DNA from: Actinomycetota bacterium
GTDB taxonomy: Bacteria > Actinomycetota > Acidimicrobiia > IMCC26256 > JAENVU01
Length of the DNA stretch: 64,000 bases
Assembly (NCBI GenBank): GCA_016870395.1
Contig: VGBT01000008.1
Location: forward strand, 1 to 64,000
Direction of reading: 5' to 3'
Under the pieces are notes generated by a model. The model saw only the letters and a program-made list of their open reading frames with translations. It searched no databases and had not been told where the DNA came from. Shown one piece after another: positions 1 through 9,284 of this stretch (position 1 is its first letter; every line of letters begins with the position of its first letter). A program made the translations under genes and the position numbers.

Positions 1-320
1 ACCTCGTCGCGCTGAAGGTCATCAAGAGCATGCTCGACGCAGGCCTGTCGCTGCAGTCCGCGCGCAAGGCGCTCGACTACCTCAGGGAGCACCTGGCCGA
101 GGACCTCGCGTCGGCGAGCCTCGTGATCGAGGGCAACCGGTCGGTCATGGCCCACACCGGCGACGCGATCGTCGACCTCGTGCGCAACGGCCAGGCCGTG
201 CTCAACATCGTGCCGCTCGGAGGGCTCGTCGCCCAGCTCGACGCGAGCATCCACGAGATCGAGCCGCGTGCTGCGATCGCCGAGCGCGGGCCGGCCGCAG
301 CGGTGGGCGCGGGAGGGTAG
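1..320 (+). CDS. MerR-family transcriptional regulator, C-terminal part (5' truncated)
   Basis: The reading frame is open from the window edge (frame of base 3) to a TAG at 318-320, so the gene begins upstream. Visible text is a helical dimerisation region (LKVIKSMLDAGLSLQSARKAL), then SLVIEGNRSVMA and GQAVLNIVPLGGLV. This resembles the C-terminal half of the second MerR regulator (Rv1830 type) in the mycobacterial gcvH-garA-MerR cluster. The DNA-binding helix-turn-helix lies outside the window, so family assignment rests on the C-terminal half and on nearby gcvT and gcvP. Confidence 0.7.
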   Translation, partial: LVALKVIKSMLDAGLSLQSARKALDYLREHLAEDLASASLVIEGNRSVMAHTGDAIVDLVRNGQAVLNIVPLGGLVAQLDASIHEIEPRAAIAERGPAAAVGAGG

Positions 321-355
321 CGATCAGCGACCACGCCCGGCTCCCGCACGAGCAG

Positions 356-763
356 GTGCGCTTCGCGCACAACTCGGAGCGGCAGTTCGCCAAGCTGCTC
401 GACTTCTACGGCATCGCCTGGGAGTACGAGCCGCGCACGTTCACCCTCGAGGTCGACCGCGAGGGGAACCCGGCCCAGGCGTTCAGCCCCGACTTCTACC
501 TCCCGGCCCAGGACCTCTACATCGAGATCACGACGCTGAACCAGAAGCTCGTGACGAAGAAGAACCGCAAGGCCCGCCGGTTGCGCGAGCTGCACCCGGA
601 GGTGCGCATCAAGGTCCTGTACCAGCGCGACTACCTGAGCCTCCTCGTGAAGTACGGGCTGGAGGCACCGTCCCAGCTCGCCGACCAGCTCGGGGAGCCC
701 CAGCCGTTGCGGCTCGAGCCCGACCGGGCCGGCTGGGTCGCGTCCGACGCACAGACCGCCTGA
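356..763 (+). CDS. Small nuclease-like protein, PD-(D/E)XK-type candidate
   Basis: 135 aa from GTG 356. The text FSPDFYLPAQDLYIEIT followed by basic KLVTKKNRKARR fits a PD-(D/E)XK fold: Asp in SPDFYL, Glu in YIEI, Lys just downstream. That is inference from motif spacing, and no substrate can be assigned. The frame is open upstream to about base 302 and reads ISDHARLPHEQ just before the GTG, with GGGAGGG at 311-317. The true N-terminus may therefore lie further 5', but no ATG/GTG/TTG is available there. The stop TGA overlaps the gcvT start, so translation is probably coupled. Confidence 0.6.
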   Translation: MRFAHNSERQFAKLLDFYGIAWEYEPRTFTLEVDREGNPAQAFSPDFYLPAQDLYIEITTLNQKLVTKKNRKARRLRELHPEVRIKVLYQRDYLSLLVKYGLEAPSQLADQLGEPQPLRLEPDRAGWVASDAQTA

Positions 764-1860
764 TGGGCACCGAGGCGACGCCGCGCCATGGGCCGCTCGA
801 CGCCGAGCACCGCGCACTCGGCGCCCGGATGGCCGAGTTCGGCGGCTGGGAGATGCCGATCCAGTACGCCGGGGTGCTCGAGGAGCACCGCGCCTGCCGG
901 GAGGGGGCGGTGGTCTTCGACGTGTCGCACCTCGGTTCGGTGCGCGTGACGGGCGCTGGTGGGCACTCGCTGCTGCAGTGGTCGTTCACCAACGACCACG
1001 ATCGCATCGCGCCCGGCCGAGCGCAGTACACGCACCTGCTCGATCCCACCGACGCGCACGTGGTCGACGACGTCATCGTGTGGTGGGTGGCCACCGACGA
1101 CTACCTGGTGATGCCGAACGCGTCCAACACCGACCGCATCGTGGGCGCGCTGTCCGACGGGCCCGCGCAGGCGCGCACCGACGGCGCCGTGTCGATGGTC
1201 GACGTCACGTCCGAGCGCGCCGTCCTGGCCGTCCAGGGCCCGGAGGCCCGCACCCGGCTGGCGAAGGTGGTCCCGCTGATGGCCGAGGTGGCCCGCTTCG
1301 CCGTCGCGCCGGCCGACTGGGACGGCGTCGGTTGCATCGTCGCCGGCACCGGCTACACGGGCGAGGACGGCGTGGAGGTGCACGTGCCGGTCGAGGCCGC
1401 CGGCGCGCTCTGGCGCGCGCTGCTCGAGGTCGGGATCGTCCCGGCCGGGCTCGGTGCCCGTGACACGCTGCGCCTCGAGGCCGGGTTGCCCCTGCACGGC
1501 CACGAGCTCGGGCCGGGGATCACGCCGCTGCAGGCGGGCCTGGGCTGGGTCGTGCGCTGGGACAAGGGAGACTTCCGGGGCCGCGGCGCGCTCGAAGCCG
1601 AACGCGAGCGCGGCGTCACCCGCCGCCTGCGGGGGCTGCTGGTGGAGGGCCGTCGGCCGCCGCGCGCCGGGTACGCGGTGCTCGTTGACGGCGAGGCGGT
1701 GGGGGTGGTGACGAGCGGGAACTTCTCGCCCACGCTCGGCCACGCGATCGCGCTCGCGTTCCTACCGCCCGACGTCGCCGACGGCGCGTCCGTGGCCGTC
1801 GACGTGCGGGGCGCCGCGGTCGCGGCCACCGTGGTGAAGCCGCCGTTCGTCGGGTCATGA
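763..1860 (+). CDS. gcvT: Aminomethyltransferase (glycine cleavage T protein)
   Basis: 365 aa, the usual GcvT length. It transfers the methylene group from the H-protein-bound aminomethyl arm to tetrahydrofolate, releasing ammonia. Family text is clear: EFGGWEMPIQYAGVLEEH near the N-terminus, VFDVSHLGSVRVTG, GTGYTGEDGVEVHV, and the C-terminal barrel region VVTSGNFSPTLGHAIALAFL. ATG 763 overlaps the preceding TGA, and the stop overlaps the next ATG (1857). It is unusual that gcvT is separated from gcvP by a membrane glycosyltransferase and a riboswitch. gcvH is not in the window. Confidence 0.95.
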   Translation: MGTEATPRHGPLDAEHRALGARMAEFGGWEMPIQYAGVLEEHRACREGAVVFDVSHLGSVRVTGAGGHSLLQWSFTNDHDRIAPGRAQYTHLLDPTDAHVVDDVIVWWVATDDYLVMPNASNTDRIVGALSDGPAQARTDGAVSMVDVTSERAVLAVQGPEARTRLAKVVPLMAEVARFAVAPADWDGVGCIVAGTGYTGEDGVEVHVPVEAAGALWRALLEVGIVPAGLGARDTLRLEAGLPLHGHELGPGITPLQAGLGWVVRWDKGDFRGRGALEAERERGVTRRLRGLLVEGRRPPRAGYAVLVDGEAVGVVTSGNFSPTLGHAIALAFLPPDVADGASVAVDVRGAAVAATVVKPPFVGS

Positions 1861-3185
1861 CGACGGGACGAGCGTCGAGAACCTTCGCGTGGGGTCTCGC
1901 GGGGATCGTCGCCGGCGCCTTCGCGCTGCGGGTGCTGGCCGCGTTTTGGTACGAGGACCACACCGGCGTCGCGGGCGACGGCATCTGGTATCTGGGCGTT
2001 GCCGGCCAGCTCGCCGCCGGCGACGGCTTCGTTGAGCCCCTCAACCTCATCACCACGGGTCGCGCCATCCCGAGCGCGTCGCACCCGCCGCTGTACCCCG
2101 TGTACCTCTCAATCGTCGACTTCGTCGGTGGTCAGTCGAGCCTTGTGCACCGGATCTGGTCGTGCGTTCCGGGTGGGGTCACGGTGCTGCTCGTCGGGCT
2201 GCTGGCCCGCGATCTCGCCGGCGAGCGGGCCGGGCTGCTCGCCGCGGGCCTCGCCGCGGTGTACCTGGACCTCGTGATCCAAGACGTGGTGCTCTGGTCG
2301 GAGGGCATGTACGCGGCCACGATCGTCGCGAGCCTGTGGTTGGCCTACCGCTTCCTGGGCCGCCCCACCTTGCTGCGCGCCGCGGTCCTGGGGGGAGCGG
2401 TGACGCTCGCGACTCTCACCCGGGCCGAGGCTGCGCTGCTCTACCTGGTGCTGTTCCTGCCGCTGGTGGCAGGGGCCTCGAGGCGTTCCGTCCGTCGGTG
2501 CGTCGAGTTCCTGGCCGTAGGGGGTGCGGTCGCCCTTGTGCTCTTTGCACCTTGGCTGCTGTATAACAACTCGGGCCGATTCGAACACCCCGTCGTGATC
2601 TCCACGGGCTTCGGGGGCTTGCTCGCCTCGGCGAACTGCGACAACACGTACACGGGCCCGTTCCTCGGTGGGTGGGGAGGGCTGTGCGCGCAAGGCCTGC
2701 CCGATCCGCTCCCCCGTGACGAGACTGAGACCGACACGATCTTCCGCCGGGCTGGCATTCGCTACGCGCGTGAGCACGCAGGTCGCCTTCCGGTTGTGGT
2801 GCCGGTGCGCGTTCTGCGTTCGTTCGGGCTGTGGAAACCTGTTGCGACAACTGTCGCGGACCTGCAGCTCCCGGAGGGGCGCGCCCGTTGGGTTGCCTAC
2901 CCGGCGGTGGCGCAGTACTGGGCGTACCTCGCCGTCGCCGCGGCCGGGTTCTGGATCCTGCGGCGCCGGGGGGTGCGCGTGTGGCCCCTGGTCACCCCGG
3001 CCGTGGTCGTCGCGGTGATCAGCGTGATCGGCTACGGGACGATGCGCTTCCGCATCGCGTTCGAGGTGGTGCTCCCGGTGCTCGCCGCGGTGGCGCTCGA
3101 CGCGTGGTGGGGCGCGCTCAGGTCGCGCCGCGGCGGACCTCGGATCGAGACGCCCGACGCGACTACCATCGCTGCCGACAGCTGA
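1857..3185 (+). CDS. Multi-pass membrane glycosyltransferase, GT39/ArnT-like
   Basis: 442 aa with roughly 9-10 hydrophobic segments. The first loop carries DGIWYLGVAGQLAAGDGF and later SHPPLYPVYLS, the arrangement of GT39/ArnT/PMT-type enzymes that use polyprenyl-phosphate sugars at the outer face of the membrane. The early acidic residue (GVAGDGIWY) would be the catalytic Asp of this fold. Donor and acceptor cannot be told. ATGA overlap with gcvT means co-transcription, but a functional link to glycine cleavage is not evident. Confidence 0.75.
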   Translation: MTTGRASRTFAWGLAGIVAGAFALRVLAAFWYEDHTGVAGDGIWYLGVAGQLAAGDGFVEPLNLITTGRAIPSASHPPLYPVYLSIVDFVGGQSSLVHRIWSCVPGGVTVLLVGLLARDLAGERAGLLAAGLAAVYLDLVIQDVVLWSEGMYAATIVASLWLAYRFLGRPTLLRAAVLGGAVTLATLTRAEAALLYLVLFLPLVAGASRRSVRRCVEFLAVGGAVALVLFAPWLLYNNSGRFEHPVVISTGFGGLLASANCDNTYTGPFLGGWGGLCAQGLPDPLPRDETETDTIFRRAGIRYAREHAGRLPVVVPVRVLRSFGLWKPVATTVADLQLPEGRARWVAYPAVAQYWAYLAVAAAGFWILRRRGVRVWPLVTPAVVVAVISVIGYGTMRFRIAFEVVLPVLAAVALDAWWGALRSRRGGPRIETPDATTIAADS

Positions 3186-3192
3186 TTACCCC

Positions 3193-3415
3193 GGACGGGA
3201 GAGTCCTCACCACCCACCGCGGCTGACCGTCGCGACGGGGGAGGGGCGCCGAAGGAGCAACCTCCCCGGAATCTCTCAGGCCCAAGAACCGCCCGGGGCA
3301 GGCGACTCTGGAGAGCAGGTCCGGCGCCGGGCGTTCGGGCCTCACCGACGGGGAAAGCCGGTGCGTCCCAGGGCGCAGCGGTGAATCTCTCAGGTCCCGC
3401 GACAGAGGGGGAGCG
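3193..3415 (+). promoter_or_regulatory. Tandem glycine riboswitch
   Basis: Two consecutive aptamers precede gcvP. Aptamer 1 has GGGAGAG at its 5' edge, GCCGAAGGAGCAAC in the core and CTCTCAGG at the 3' side (about 3193-3305). Aptamer 2 repeats the plan with CTCTGGAGAGC, CCGACGGGGAAAGCCG and GAATCTCTCAGG, ending near CGACAGAGG (about 3306-3415). This is the classic cooperative tandem glycine-sensing RNA that switches on gcv genes. It controls gcvP here but lies downstream of gcvT. Any promoter must sit in the 3' end of the glycosyltransferase gene. Confidence 0.93.
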
Positions 3416-3461
3416 GGCCGCATGCCGCGGTCCGGACCCCGGCGTGCGTGGAGGCGGAGAG

Positions 3462-6317
3462 ATGGCACACCAGCGGCGAGACATTTTCGAGGTTCGGCAC
3501 CTCGGCCCCGACGAGGAGGCCCAGGCGAAGATGCTCGGCGCGCTGGGCTACCCGTCGCTCGACGCCCTGACGGACGCGGCGGTGCCCGCGGCGATCCGTC
3601 GCCGCGAGCCCCTCGACCTGCGGCCGCCGCTCACCGAGCCAGAGGCGATCACCGCGTTGCGCGCCCTCGCCGCGCAGAACTCGGTGCGGACGTCGTGCAT
3701 CGGGCTCGGCTACGCCGACACCATCACGCCGGCCGTCATTCGCCGCAACGTGCTCGAGAACCCCGCGTGGTACACGGCGTACACGCCGTACCAGCCGGAG
3801 ATCTCCCAGGGCCGGCTCGAGGCGTTGCTCAACTTCCAGACGATGGTCGCGGATCTCACCGCGATGGACCTCGCGAACGCGTCGTTGCTCGACGAGGCGA
3901 CAGCCGCCGCCGAAGCGATGGCGATGTGCCGTCGGTTGGCGCCGAAAGGCGGCGACATATTCTTCGTCGACGCGGACTGCCATCCCCAGACGATCGCGGT
4001 CGTCGCGGGACGCGCCGAGCCGCTCGGGATCGAGATCGTGGTCGGCGACCCCGAGCGCGACCTGCCGGGAGTCGGGGTGTTCGGGTTGCTGGTCCAGTAC
4101 CCGGGGAGCAGTGGCGAAGTGCGGGACCACGAGGCGTTGATCGAGCGGGCGCACGGCCAAGGGGCGATCGTCGCCGTGGCCGCCGACCTGCTCGCACTCA
4201 CGATCCTGCGACCGCCGGGCGAGATCGGCGCGGACCTCGTGGTCGGCTCGGCGCAGCGCTTCGGCGTGCCGCTCGGCTTCGGCGGACCGCACGCCGCGTT
4301 CCTCGCATGCCGCGACGCCCACAGACGCACGATGCCGGGCCGCCTCGTGGGTGTGTCGGTCGACACGAAGGGCCGGCCCGCGCTGCGCCTGGCGCTGCAG
4401 ACTCGTGAGCAGCACATCCGGCGTGAGAAGGCGACGAGCAACATCTGCACCGCGCAGGTGCTCCTCGCGGTGATCGCGGGGTGCTACGGCGCGTACCACG
4501 GGCCCGAGGGCCTGCGCGCGATCGCGACCAGCGTCCATGCGCTCACCCACGACCTGGCCGGCGCGCTGCGCGAGGCCGGCATCGGCGTGCCGACGGCCGT
4601 CCACTTCGACACCATCACCGCGCGCGTGCCCGATCGTGCGGATGCGGTGGTCGCCGCTGCGCTCGCGCGGGGCATCAACCTGCGCCGCGTCGACCAGGAC
4701 ACGGTCGGAATAGCGTTCGACGAGACGACGACCCGCGAGGTCGTGGAGGCAGTCGCGGCGGCGTTCGGCGTCGAGTCGCTCCGGGTGCCGGCAGTCGACG
4801 CGACCGACGCGATCCCGGGCGCGCTCCGCCGCACGAGCCCGTACCTCACCCACCCGGTGTTCCACGCCCACCGGTCCGAGACCGACATGCTGCGCTACCT
4901 GCGGCGCCTCTCGGACCGGGATCTCGCCCTCGACCGCACGATGATCCCCCTGGGCTCGTGCACGATGAAACTGAACGCCACCACCGAGATGGAGCCGATC
5001 ACCTGGCCCGAGTGGGCGGGGATCCACCCGTTTGCCCCGCTCGACCAGGCCGGCGGCTACCGGGAGCTCTTCGCGGATCTCGAGCGCTGGCTCTGCGAGG
5101 TGACCGGCTACGACGCGGTGTCGCTGCAGCCAAACGCGGGCTCGCAAGGCGAGTTCGCCGGGCTGCTCGCGATCCGGGCCTATCACCGGAGTCGGGGCGA
5201 CGAGCGGCGCGACGTCTGCCTCATCCCCGCCTCCGCGCACGGCACCAACGCGGCGAGCGCGGTGATGGCCGGGTTGCGGGTCGTGGTCGTCGCCACCGAT
5301 GGCGACGGCAACATCGACCTCGACGACCTGAAGGCCAAGGTTGTGGAGCACAGCGCTCGCCTGGGCGCGCTGATGGCTACCTACCCGTCGACGCACGGCG
5401 TGTTCGAGGAGGGAATCGTCGTGGCCTGCGACGTGGTGCACGAGCACGGCGGCCAGGTGTACCTGGACGGCGCCAACCTCAACGCGCTCGTCGGCCTCGC
5501 CGCGCCCGGTCGGTTCGGTGCCGACGTGAGCCACCTGAACCTGCACAAGACGTTCTGCATCCCGCATGGCGGCGGTGGTCCGGGGGTCGGGCCGATCGGG
5601 GTGAGCGCCCACCTCGCGCCGTTCCTGCCGTCGCACCCGCTGGTCCCCGAATGCGGGCCCTCGGACGGCGGTATCGGCGCGGTTGCGGCTGCGCCCTGGG
5701 GTAGCGCGGGAATCCTACCGATCCCATGGGCATACGTGGCGATGATGGGGGCCGACGGGCTGCGCCGCGCCACGCAGGTCGCGATCCTCGCGGCGAACTA
5801 CGTCGCGCACCGTCTCGCCGAGCACTATCCGGTGCTGTACACGGGCGCGCACGGCCTGGTTGCGCACGAGTGCATTCTCGACCTGCGGCCGATCACCGCG
5901 GCGACGGGGGTGACAGCGGAGGACGTCGCGAAGCGGCTGATCGACTACGGGTTCCACGCGCCGACGCTCAGCTTCCCGGTGCCGGGCACGCTGATGGTGG
6001 AGCCGACGGAGTCGGAGCCGTTGTCCGAGCTGGATCGGTTCTGCGACGCGATGGTTGCCATCCGCGAGGAGATCCGGCGCGTGGCGGCGGGGGAGTGGAG
6101 CCACGACGAGAGCCCGCTCGCGAACGCACCCCACCCGGCAGAGGACGTGGTCGCAGCAACCTGGGAGCATCCGTACAGCCGGGAGGAGGCCGCGTACCCG
6201 CTGGCGGGCCTGCGCGCCGCCAAGTACTGGGTACCGGTGAGCCGCATCGACAGCGTGTACGGGGACCGCAATGTCGTGTGCGCCTGCCCCCCGGTCGAGG
6301 TATACGCAGAGGGGTAG
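3462..6317 (+). CDS. gcvP: Glycine dehydrogenase (decarboxylating), single-chain P protein
   Basis: 951 aa, so both P1-like and P2-like halves are in one chain. It is the PLP-dependent enzyme that decarboxylates glycine and loads the aminomethyl group onto lipoyl-GcvH. The PLP lysine lies in [15 protein letters not shown] at about residue 696. Other family text includes [21 protein letters not shown] and [15 protein letters not shown]. The ORF track starts at 3381, but that extension runs through the riboswitch. ATG 3462 has GGAGGCGGAGAG just upstream and begins [15 protein letters not shown], typical for the family. Confidence 0.96.
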   Translation: MAHQRRDIFEVRHLGPDEEAQAKMLGALGYPSLDALTDAAVPAAIRRREPLDLRPPLTEPEAITALRALAAQNSVRTSCIGLGYADTITPAVIRRNVLENPAWYTAYTPYQPEISQGRLEALLNFQTMVADLTAMDLANASLLDEATAAAEAMAMCRRLAPKGGDIFFVDADCHPQTIAVVAGRAEPLGIEIVVGDPERDLPGVGVFGLLVQYPGSSGEVRDHEALIERAHGQGAIVAVAADLLALTILRPPGEIGADLVVGSAQRFGVPLGFGGPHAAFLACRDAHRRTMPGRLVGVSVDTKGRPALRLALQTREQHIRREKATSNICTAQVLLAVIAGCYGAYHGPEGLRAIATSVHALTHDLAGALREAGIGVPTAVHFDTITARVPDRADAVVAAALARGINLRRVDQDTVGIAFDETTTREVVEAVAAAFGVESLRVPAVDATDAIPGALRRTSPYLTHPVFHAHRSETDMLRYLRRLSDRDLALDRTMIPLGSCTMKLNATTEMEPITWPEWAGIHPFAPLDQAGGYRELFADLERWLCEVTGYDAVSLQPNAGSQGEFAGLLAIRAYHRSRGDERRDVCLIPASAHGTNAASAVMAGLRVVVVATDGDGNIDLDDLKAKVVEHSARLGALMATYPSTHGVFEEGIVVACDVVHEHGGQVYLDGANLNALVGLAAPGRFGADVSHLNLHKTFCIPHGGGGPGVGPIGVSAHLAPFLPSHPLVPECGPSDGGIGAVAAAPWGSAGILPIPWAYVAMMGADGLRRATQVAILAANYVAHRLAEHYPVLYTGAHGLVAHECILDLRPITAATGVTAEDVAKRLIDYGFHAPTLSFPVPGTLMVEPTESEPLSELDRFCDAMVAIREEIRRVAAGEWSHDESPLANAPHPAEDVVAATWEHPYSREEAAYPLAGLRAAKYWVPVSRIDSVYGDRNVVCACPPVEVYAEG

Positions 6318-6328
6318 CGTCGCGGCCC

Positions 6329-6601
6329 ATGGCGACCGGACAGCGGGGCATCTTCGCCCAGGGCACCAGAGCCTGCGAGCACCTCGAACTCGACCTGCGG
6401 CGCGGCGCGGGCGCTGACGTCGCGCTCGACGGTGCCGGTGCCGTCGTGGCCGCGCTCGCGTCGGAGACGCAGTGCTTCCTGTACCACGACGGCGGGGACC
6501 TCACGGGCTTCGTCGACGGCACCGAGAACCCGCCGGTCGAGGAAGGTCCGGAGGTCGCGCCGGTCCCGCACCGGGTGCGGGGCGAGGGCGGCGGCGGGTG
6601 A
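6329..6601 (+). pseudogene. Dye-decolorizing (DyP-type) peroxidase remnant
   Basis: The 90-codon frame begins MATGQRGIFAQGTRACEHLE, matching a DyP N-terminus. After GADVALDGAGAVVAALA it reads CFLYHDGGDLTGFVDGTENP, the conserved DyP heme-pocket region that normally lies far from the N-terminus. DyP peroxidases are about 300 aa or longer. The ferredoxin-like middle part, the proximal His and the whole C-terminal domain are missing. The simplest reading is an internal in-frame deletion plus loss of the 3' half. Its stop overlaps the GTG of the next gene. Confidence 0.8.
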
Positions 6602-7164
6602 GTGCGAGGGTGCGCACGCGCGAGTGGTCGGGCGCCGACTACTACGACGTGCTCGGGGTGGAGCCCGATGCGCCGAGCGCCGTGGTCGACGACGCCTACC
6701 GACGCCGGGCCAAGGAGCTGCATCCCGACCGCAACCCCGATGCTGCGGCGGCCGAGCGGTTCAAGGAGGTCGTGGCCGCGTACCGGGTGCTGCGCGACCC
6801 GGTGACCCGCTCCGCCTACGACGAGTACCGGTTGCGCGTCGACATGGGCACGCTCTATGCGTCGGCCCCGGGACGGCGACCCGATCCCGGATCGCTGCGC
6901 ACGATCGACCACCTGGCGCCGCCCCGGGTGCCGCGCCCGCGTCGACCCCTACCGGACTGGGCACGGACCACGATCAGCTGGGTGCTGATCGGCGCCGGGC
7001 TTGCGGTCGCGCTCTGGGCCCTGTTCGGCGAGCTGCCCGCGCCGAGCGAGGCCGACACCCCGGTCGCGGTGCAGGTGACGCTCGGGATCATGGCCGCGAA
7101 GCTCGTCGGCTGCGGCCTGATCGTGCACTGGTACCCCCAGCTACGCGCCCGCTGGCACTACTGA
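6598..7164 (+). CDS. J-domain protein with C-terminal membrane anchor
   Basis: 188 aa from GTG 6598, which overlaps the stop of the DyP remnant. Residues ~9-75 form a J domain (YYDVLGVEPDAPSAVVDDAY, HPD in ELHPDRNPD, FKEVVAAYRVLRDP, YDEYR), so it should stimulate an Hsp70. There is no G/F region, zinc finger or client domain. Instead the C-terminus has two hydrophobic segments (TTISWVLIGAGLAVALWAL and GIMAAKLVGCGLIV), implying a small membrane-tethered co-chaperone. The ORF track start at 6472 is too long. Confidence 0.8.
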   Translation: MSARVRTREWSGADYYDVLGVEPDAPSAVVDDAYRRRAKELHPDRNPDAAAAERFKEVVAAYRVLRDPVTRSAYDEYRLRVDMGTLYASAPGRRPDPGSLRTIDHLAPPRVPRPRRPLPDWARTTISWVLIGAGLAVALWALFGELPAPSEADTPVAVQVTLGIMAAKLVGCGLIVHWYPQLRARWHY

Positions 7165-7231
7165 CCCACTGATCTGGCCGAGGTCGGCGCCCGGTTTGGT
7201 GAGAGATGCGGGCTATGCGCTCCTCGACGCA

Positions 7232-7249
7232 CGAACCCGGCGGGGTTCG
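7232..7249 (+). terminator. Hairpin between the J-protein and TetR genes
   Basis: CGAACCC-GGCG-GGGTTCG is a perfect 7-bp stem with a 4-nt loop, placed 68 bases after the J-protein stop and before the TetR gene. No U-run follows, so this is a GC-type terminator candidate. Confidence 0.5.
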
Positions 7250-7282
7250 GGTGTGGCGAGGGTGGTCGACGGGCGCGGGTGA

Positions 7283-7294
7283 AAACGATAGTTT
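7283..7294 (+). promoter_or_regulatory. Candidate TetR operator
   Basis: AAAC-GATA-GTTT is a short inverted repeat (4-bp arms, 4-bp spacer) in an AT-richer patch 12 bases before ATG 7306 of the TetR gene. Its position fits an autoregulatory operator. The arms are short, so this is a suggestion. Confidence 0.4.
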
Positions 7295-7305
7295 CATTCG
7301 CGCAT

Positions 7306-7947
7306 ATGGGGGTTGCAGACCGGGTCGTGGAGCGGTCGGTGCGCGGCGTGCGGTCGCGGGCCGAGCAGGAGGTCCACGTCCTGCTCGAAGCCGCCTTCTC
7401 GGTGCTGCACCATGGCGGCATAAACGGGCTCACCGTGGCCGAGGTGCTGGCCGAGGCCGGGTTGTCGACGCGCGCGTTCTACCGCCACTTCGCCGGCAAG
7501 GACGAGCTCGTCCTCGCGCTGTTCGCCCGGGAGAGCGAGCGGGCGACGGCCAAGCGACGGGCGGCGATCGCCGGCGCGGGGTCACCCCGGGCGGCCCTCG
7601 ATGCGTGGGTCGACGACGTGCTGGCACTGGGCTACGAACCGCGACGAGCGGCTCGGACGCGAGTGCTGCAGTCCGAGGGGACGAGACTCGCGCGCGAGTT
7701 CCCGAAGGACTTCGCTCGCATCAGGGGCGACGAGCTCTCGCCGCTCGTCGAGATCCTCGAACGTGGATGCGAGGACGGCACGTTCCCGGATGCCCGCCCG
7801 CAGCTCGACGCCCGCACGATCCACGCCGTCGTCTGGTCGCTCGCCAGCGCGCGCCTCGACGGTCTCGACCTGTCGGTCGGCGACGTGCGTGCGCACGTGA
7901 TGCGATACTGCCTGCCCGCGCTCGGTGTGGGGAAGCGCCGCCCGTGA
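7306..7947 (+). CDS. TetR-family transcriptional regulator
   Basis: 213 aa from ATG 7306. The DNA-binding domain is clear: AAFSVLHHGGINGLTVAEVLAEAGLSTRAFYRHFAGKDEL. The ligand domain follows and is not diagnostic. The ORF track uses GTG 7279, which would place the AAAC-GATA-GTTT repeat inside the coding region, so ATG 7306 is preferred. It leads a run of overlapping catabolic genes and its stop overlaps the GTG of the ligase (7944). It probably represses the cluster in response to an acyl-CoA or acid ligand (inference). Confidence 0.85.
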   Translation: MGVADRVVERSVRGVRSRAEQEVHVLLEAAFSVLHHGGINGLTVAEVLAEAGLSTRAFYRHFAGKDELVLALFARESERATAKRRAAIAGAGSPRAALDAWVDDVLALGYEPRRAARTRVLQSEGTRLAREFPKDFARIRGDELSPLVEILERGCEDGTFPDARPQLDARTIHAVVWSLASARLDGLDLSVGDVRAHVMRYCLPALGVGKRRP

Positions 7948-9284
7948 CCGGGCTCTCTCCGGCCGACTCGCCGTACTACGACGCCGAGTACGAGACGATG
8001 TCGCGGGATCGGCTGGCCGACCTGCAGCTGGAGCTGCTGACCGAGACAGTGGCCTTCGCGTACGAGCACTCCGCCTTGACCAGGAAGACGTGGGACGCGG
8101 CCGGGATCACACCGGCCGACGTCCGCAGTTTGGACGACTTCACGGAGAAGGTGCCCTTCCTCGACAAGGACGCGCTGCGCCGGTTCCGTGACGAGCGGAA
8201 GGACCCGTACGGGGGTGTGCTGTGCCGCGACCAGAGTGAGCTCACCGCGATCAGCTCCACCTCGGGGACGACCGGTGACCCGACGCTCGTCCCCGAGGTG
8301 TGGGGCGGCGGCTTCGTGGGCCGGCCGGCGATCATGTATCGGGACTTCTGGGGGATGGGGGTACGACCCGGCGACCACGTCGCCCTCTTCCTCTTCACGT
8401 TCCGTGGCCCGACCTACGGGTTCGTGCAGCAGCTCGGCGCGATCCCGGTGCTCTTCGACTATGGCGTCGACGAGATCGAGCGCCTGCTCCGGTGCTCCCT
8501 GCAGTACCGCCCCACCGCCCTCTACAACTTCGGCGGCAGCATGATCAACGCCACTGAGGAGATCGCGGCGCGAGCCGGCATCGACCCCCGCGACGCGTTC
8601 AGCTCGTATCACGCCGTCGTTTTCGCCGGAGAGCCACTGGGTGAGCGGGCCCGCCGACTCGCCGACGCGTGGGGCATTGAGCTCTTCGAGCATTCCAACG
8701 TCGGCGACGTCACCGCGTGCTTCGAGTGCCCGGCACACGACGGCATGCACTTCTGGGAGGACATGGCCTACGTCGAGGGGATCGATCCGCTCGCGCTCGA
8801 CCACCGCGACGCGCAGCCGGTCAGCGGTGACCGTGTGCGCTGCGAGCTGGTTGCGACCGCGCTGTCGAACCGGGTCGCACCCCTCGTGCGCTTTCGCTCC
8901 GACGACCTCGTCGAGATCGACCGGTCGCCGTGCGTGTGTGGCCGCACGCACGCCCGGATCTGGACGATCGGCCGCAAGGGTGACGAGGTCGTCGTGCAGG
9001 GCGCGTCGGTGCTGCCCGTCGACGTCTGGGCCGCGATCGAGTCGGTCGAGGCCTGCCGGCTCGGGCTCTTCCAGGTGGTCCGCCCCAATCGCGAGTCGGA
9101 CGAGCTGCGCCTGCGGGTCGGATACCAGGACACCCCGGAGGGGCGCCTGGGCTCCCTGGTCGAGGAGGTCGCCGACGCGGTGCGAGCGGCGGTCGGCGTC
9201 GAGCCGGTAATCGAACTGGTCGCCAACGAGGAGCTCCTACGGCTCGGCCCGCCGCACAAGATCCCGCGGGTGACGGCGCGGTGA
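7944..9284 (+). CDS. Phenylacetate-CoA ligase-like AMP-forming ligase
   Basis: 446 aa, the PaaK-type length rather than a full FadD. The N-terminus reads YYDAEYETMSRDRLADLQ, with the phosphate loop SSTSGTTGDPT near residue 108 and the segment FRSDDLVEIDRSPCVCGRTHARI, where PaaK-like enzymes carry a Cys-containing turn. It would activate an aryl or branched carboxylic acid as adenylate then CoA thioester. Start GTG 7944 overlaps the TetR stop; the ORF track start at 7206 is artefactual. Substrate unknown. Confidence 0.8.
   Translation: MTGLSPADSPYYDAEYETMSRDRLADLQLELLTETVAFAYEHSALTRKTWDAAGITPADVRSLDDFTEKVPFLDKDALRRFRDERKDPYGGVLCRDQSELTAISSTSGTTGDPTLVPEVWGGGFVGRPAIMYRDFWGMGVRPGDHVALFLFTFRGPTYGFVQQLGAIPVLFDYGVDEIERLLRCSLQYRPTALYNFGGSMINATEEIAARAGIDPRDAFSSYHAVVFAGEPLGERARRLADAWGIELFEHSNVGDVTACFECPAHDGMHFWEDMAYVEGIDPLALDHRDAQPVSGDRVRCELVATALSNRVAPLVRFRSDDLVEIDRSPCVCGRTHARIWTIGRKGDEVVVQGASVLPVDVWAAIESVEACRLGLFQVVRPNRESDELRLRVGYQDTPEGRLGSLVEEVADAVRAAVGVEPVIELVANEELLRLGPPHKIPRVTAR

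Noticed and set aside
323-355. ATC start for the nuclease-like ORF after GGGAGGG
   Set aside because: Non-ATG/GTG/TTG start without independent support; noted only as an N-terminal uncertainty.
3390-5636. 748-aa minus-strand ORF opposite gcvP
   Set aside because: Shadow of gcvP; high GC keeps the antisense frame open.
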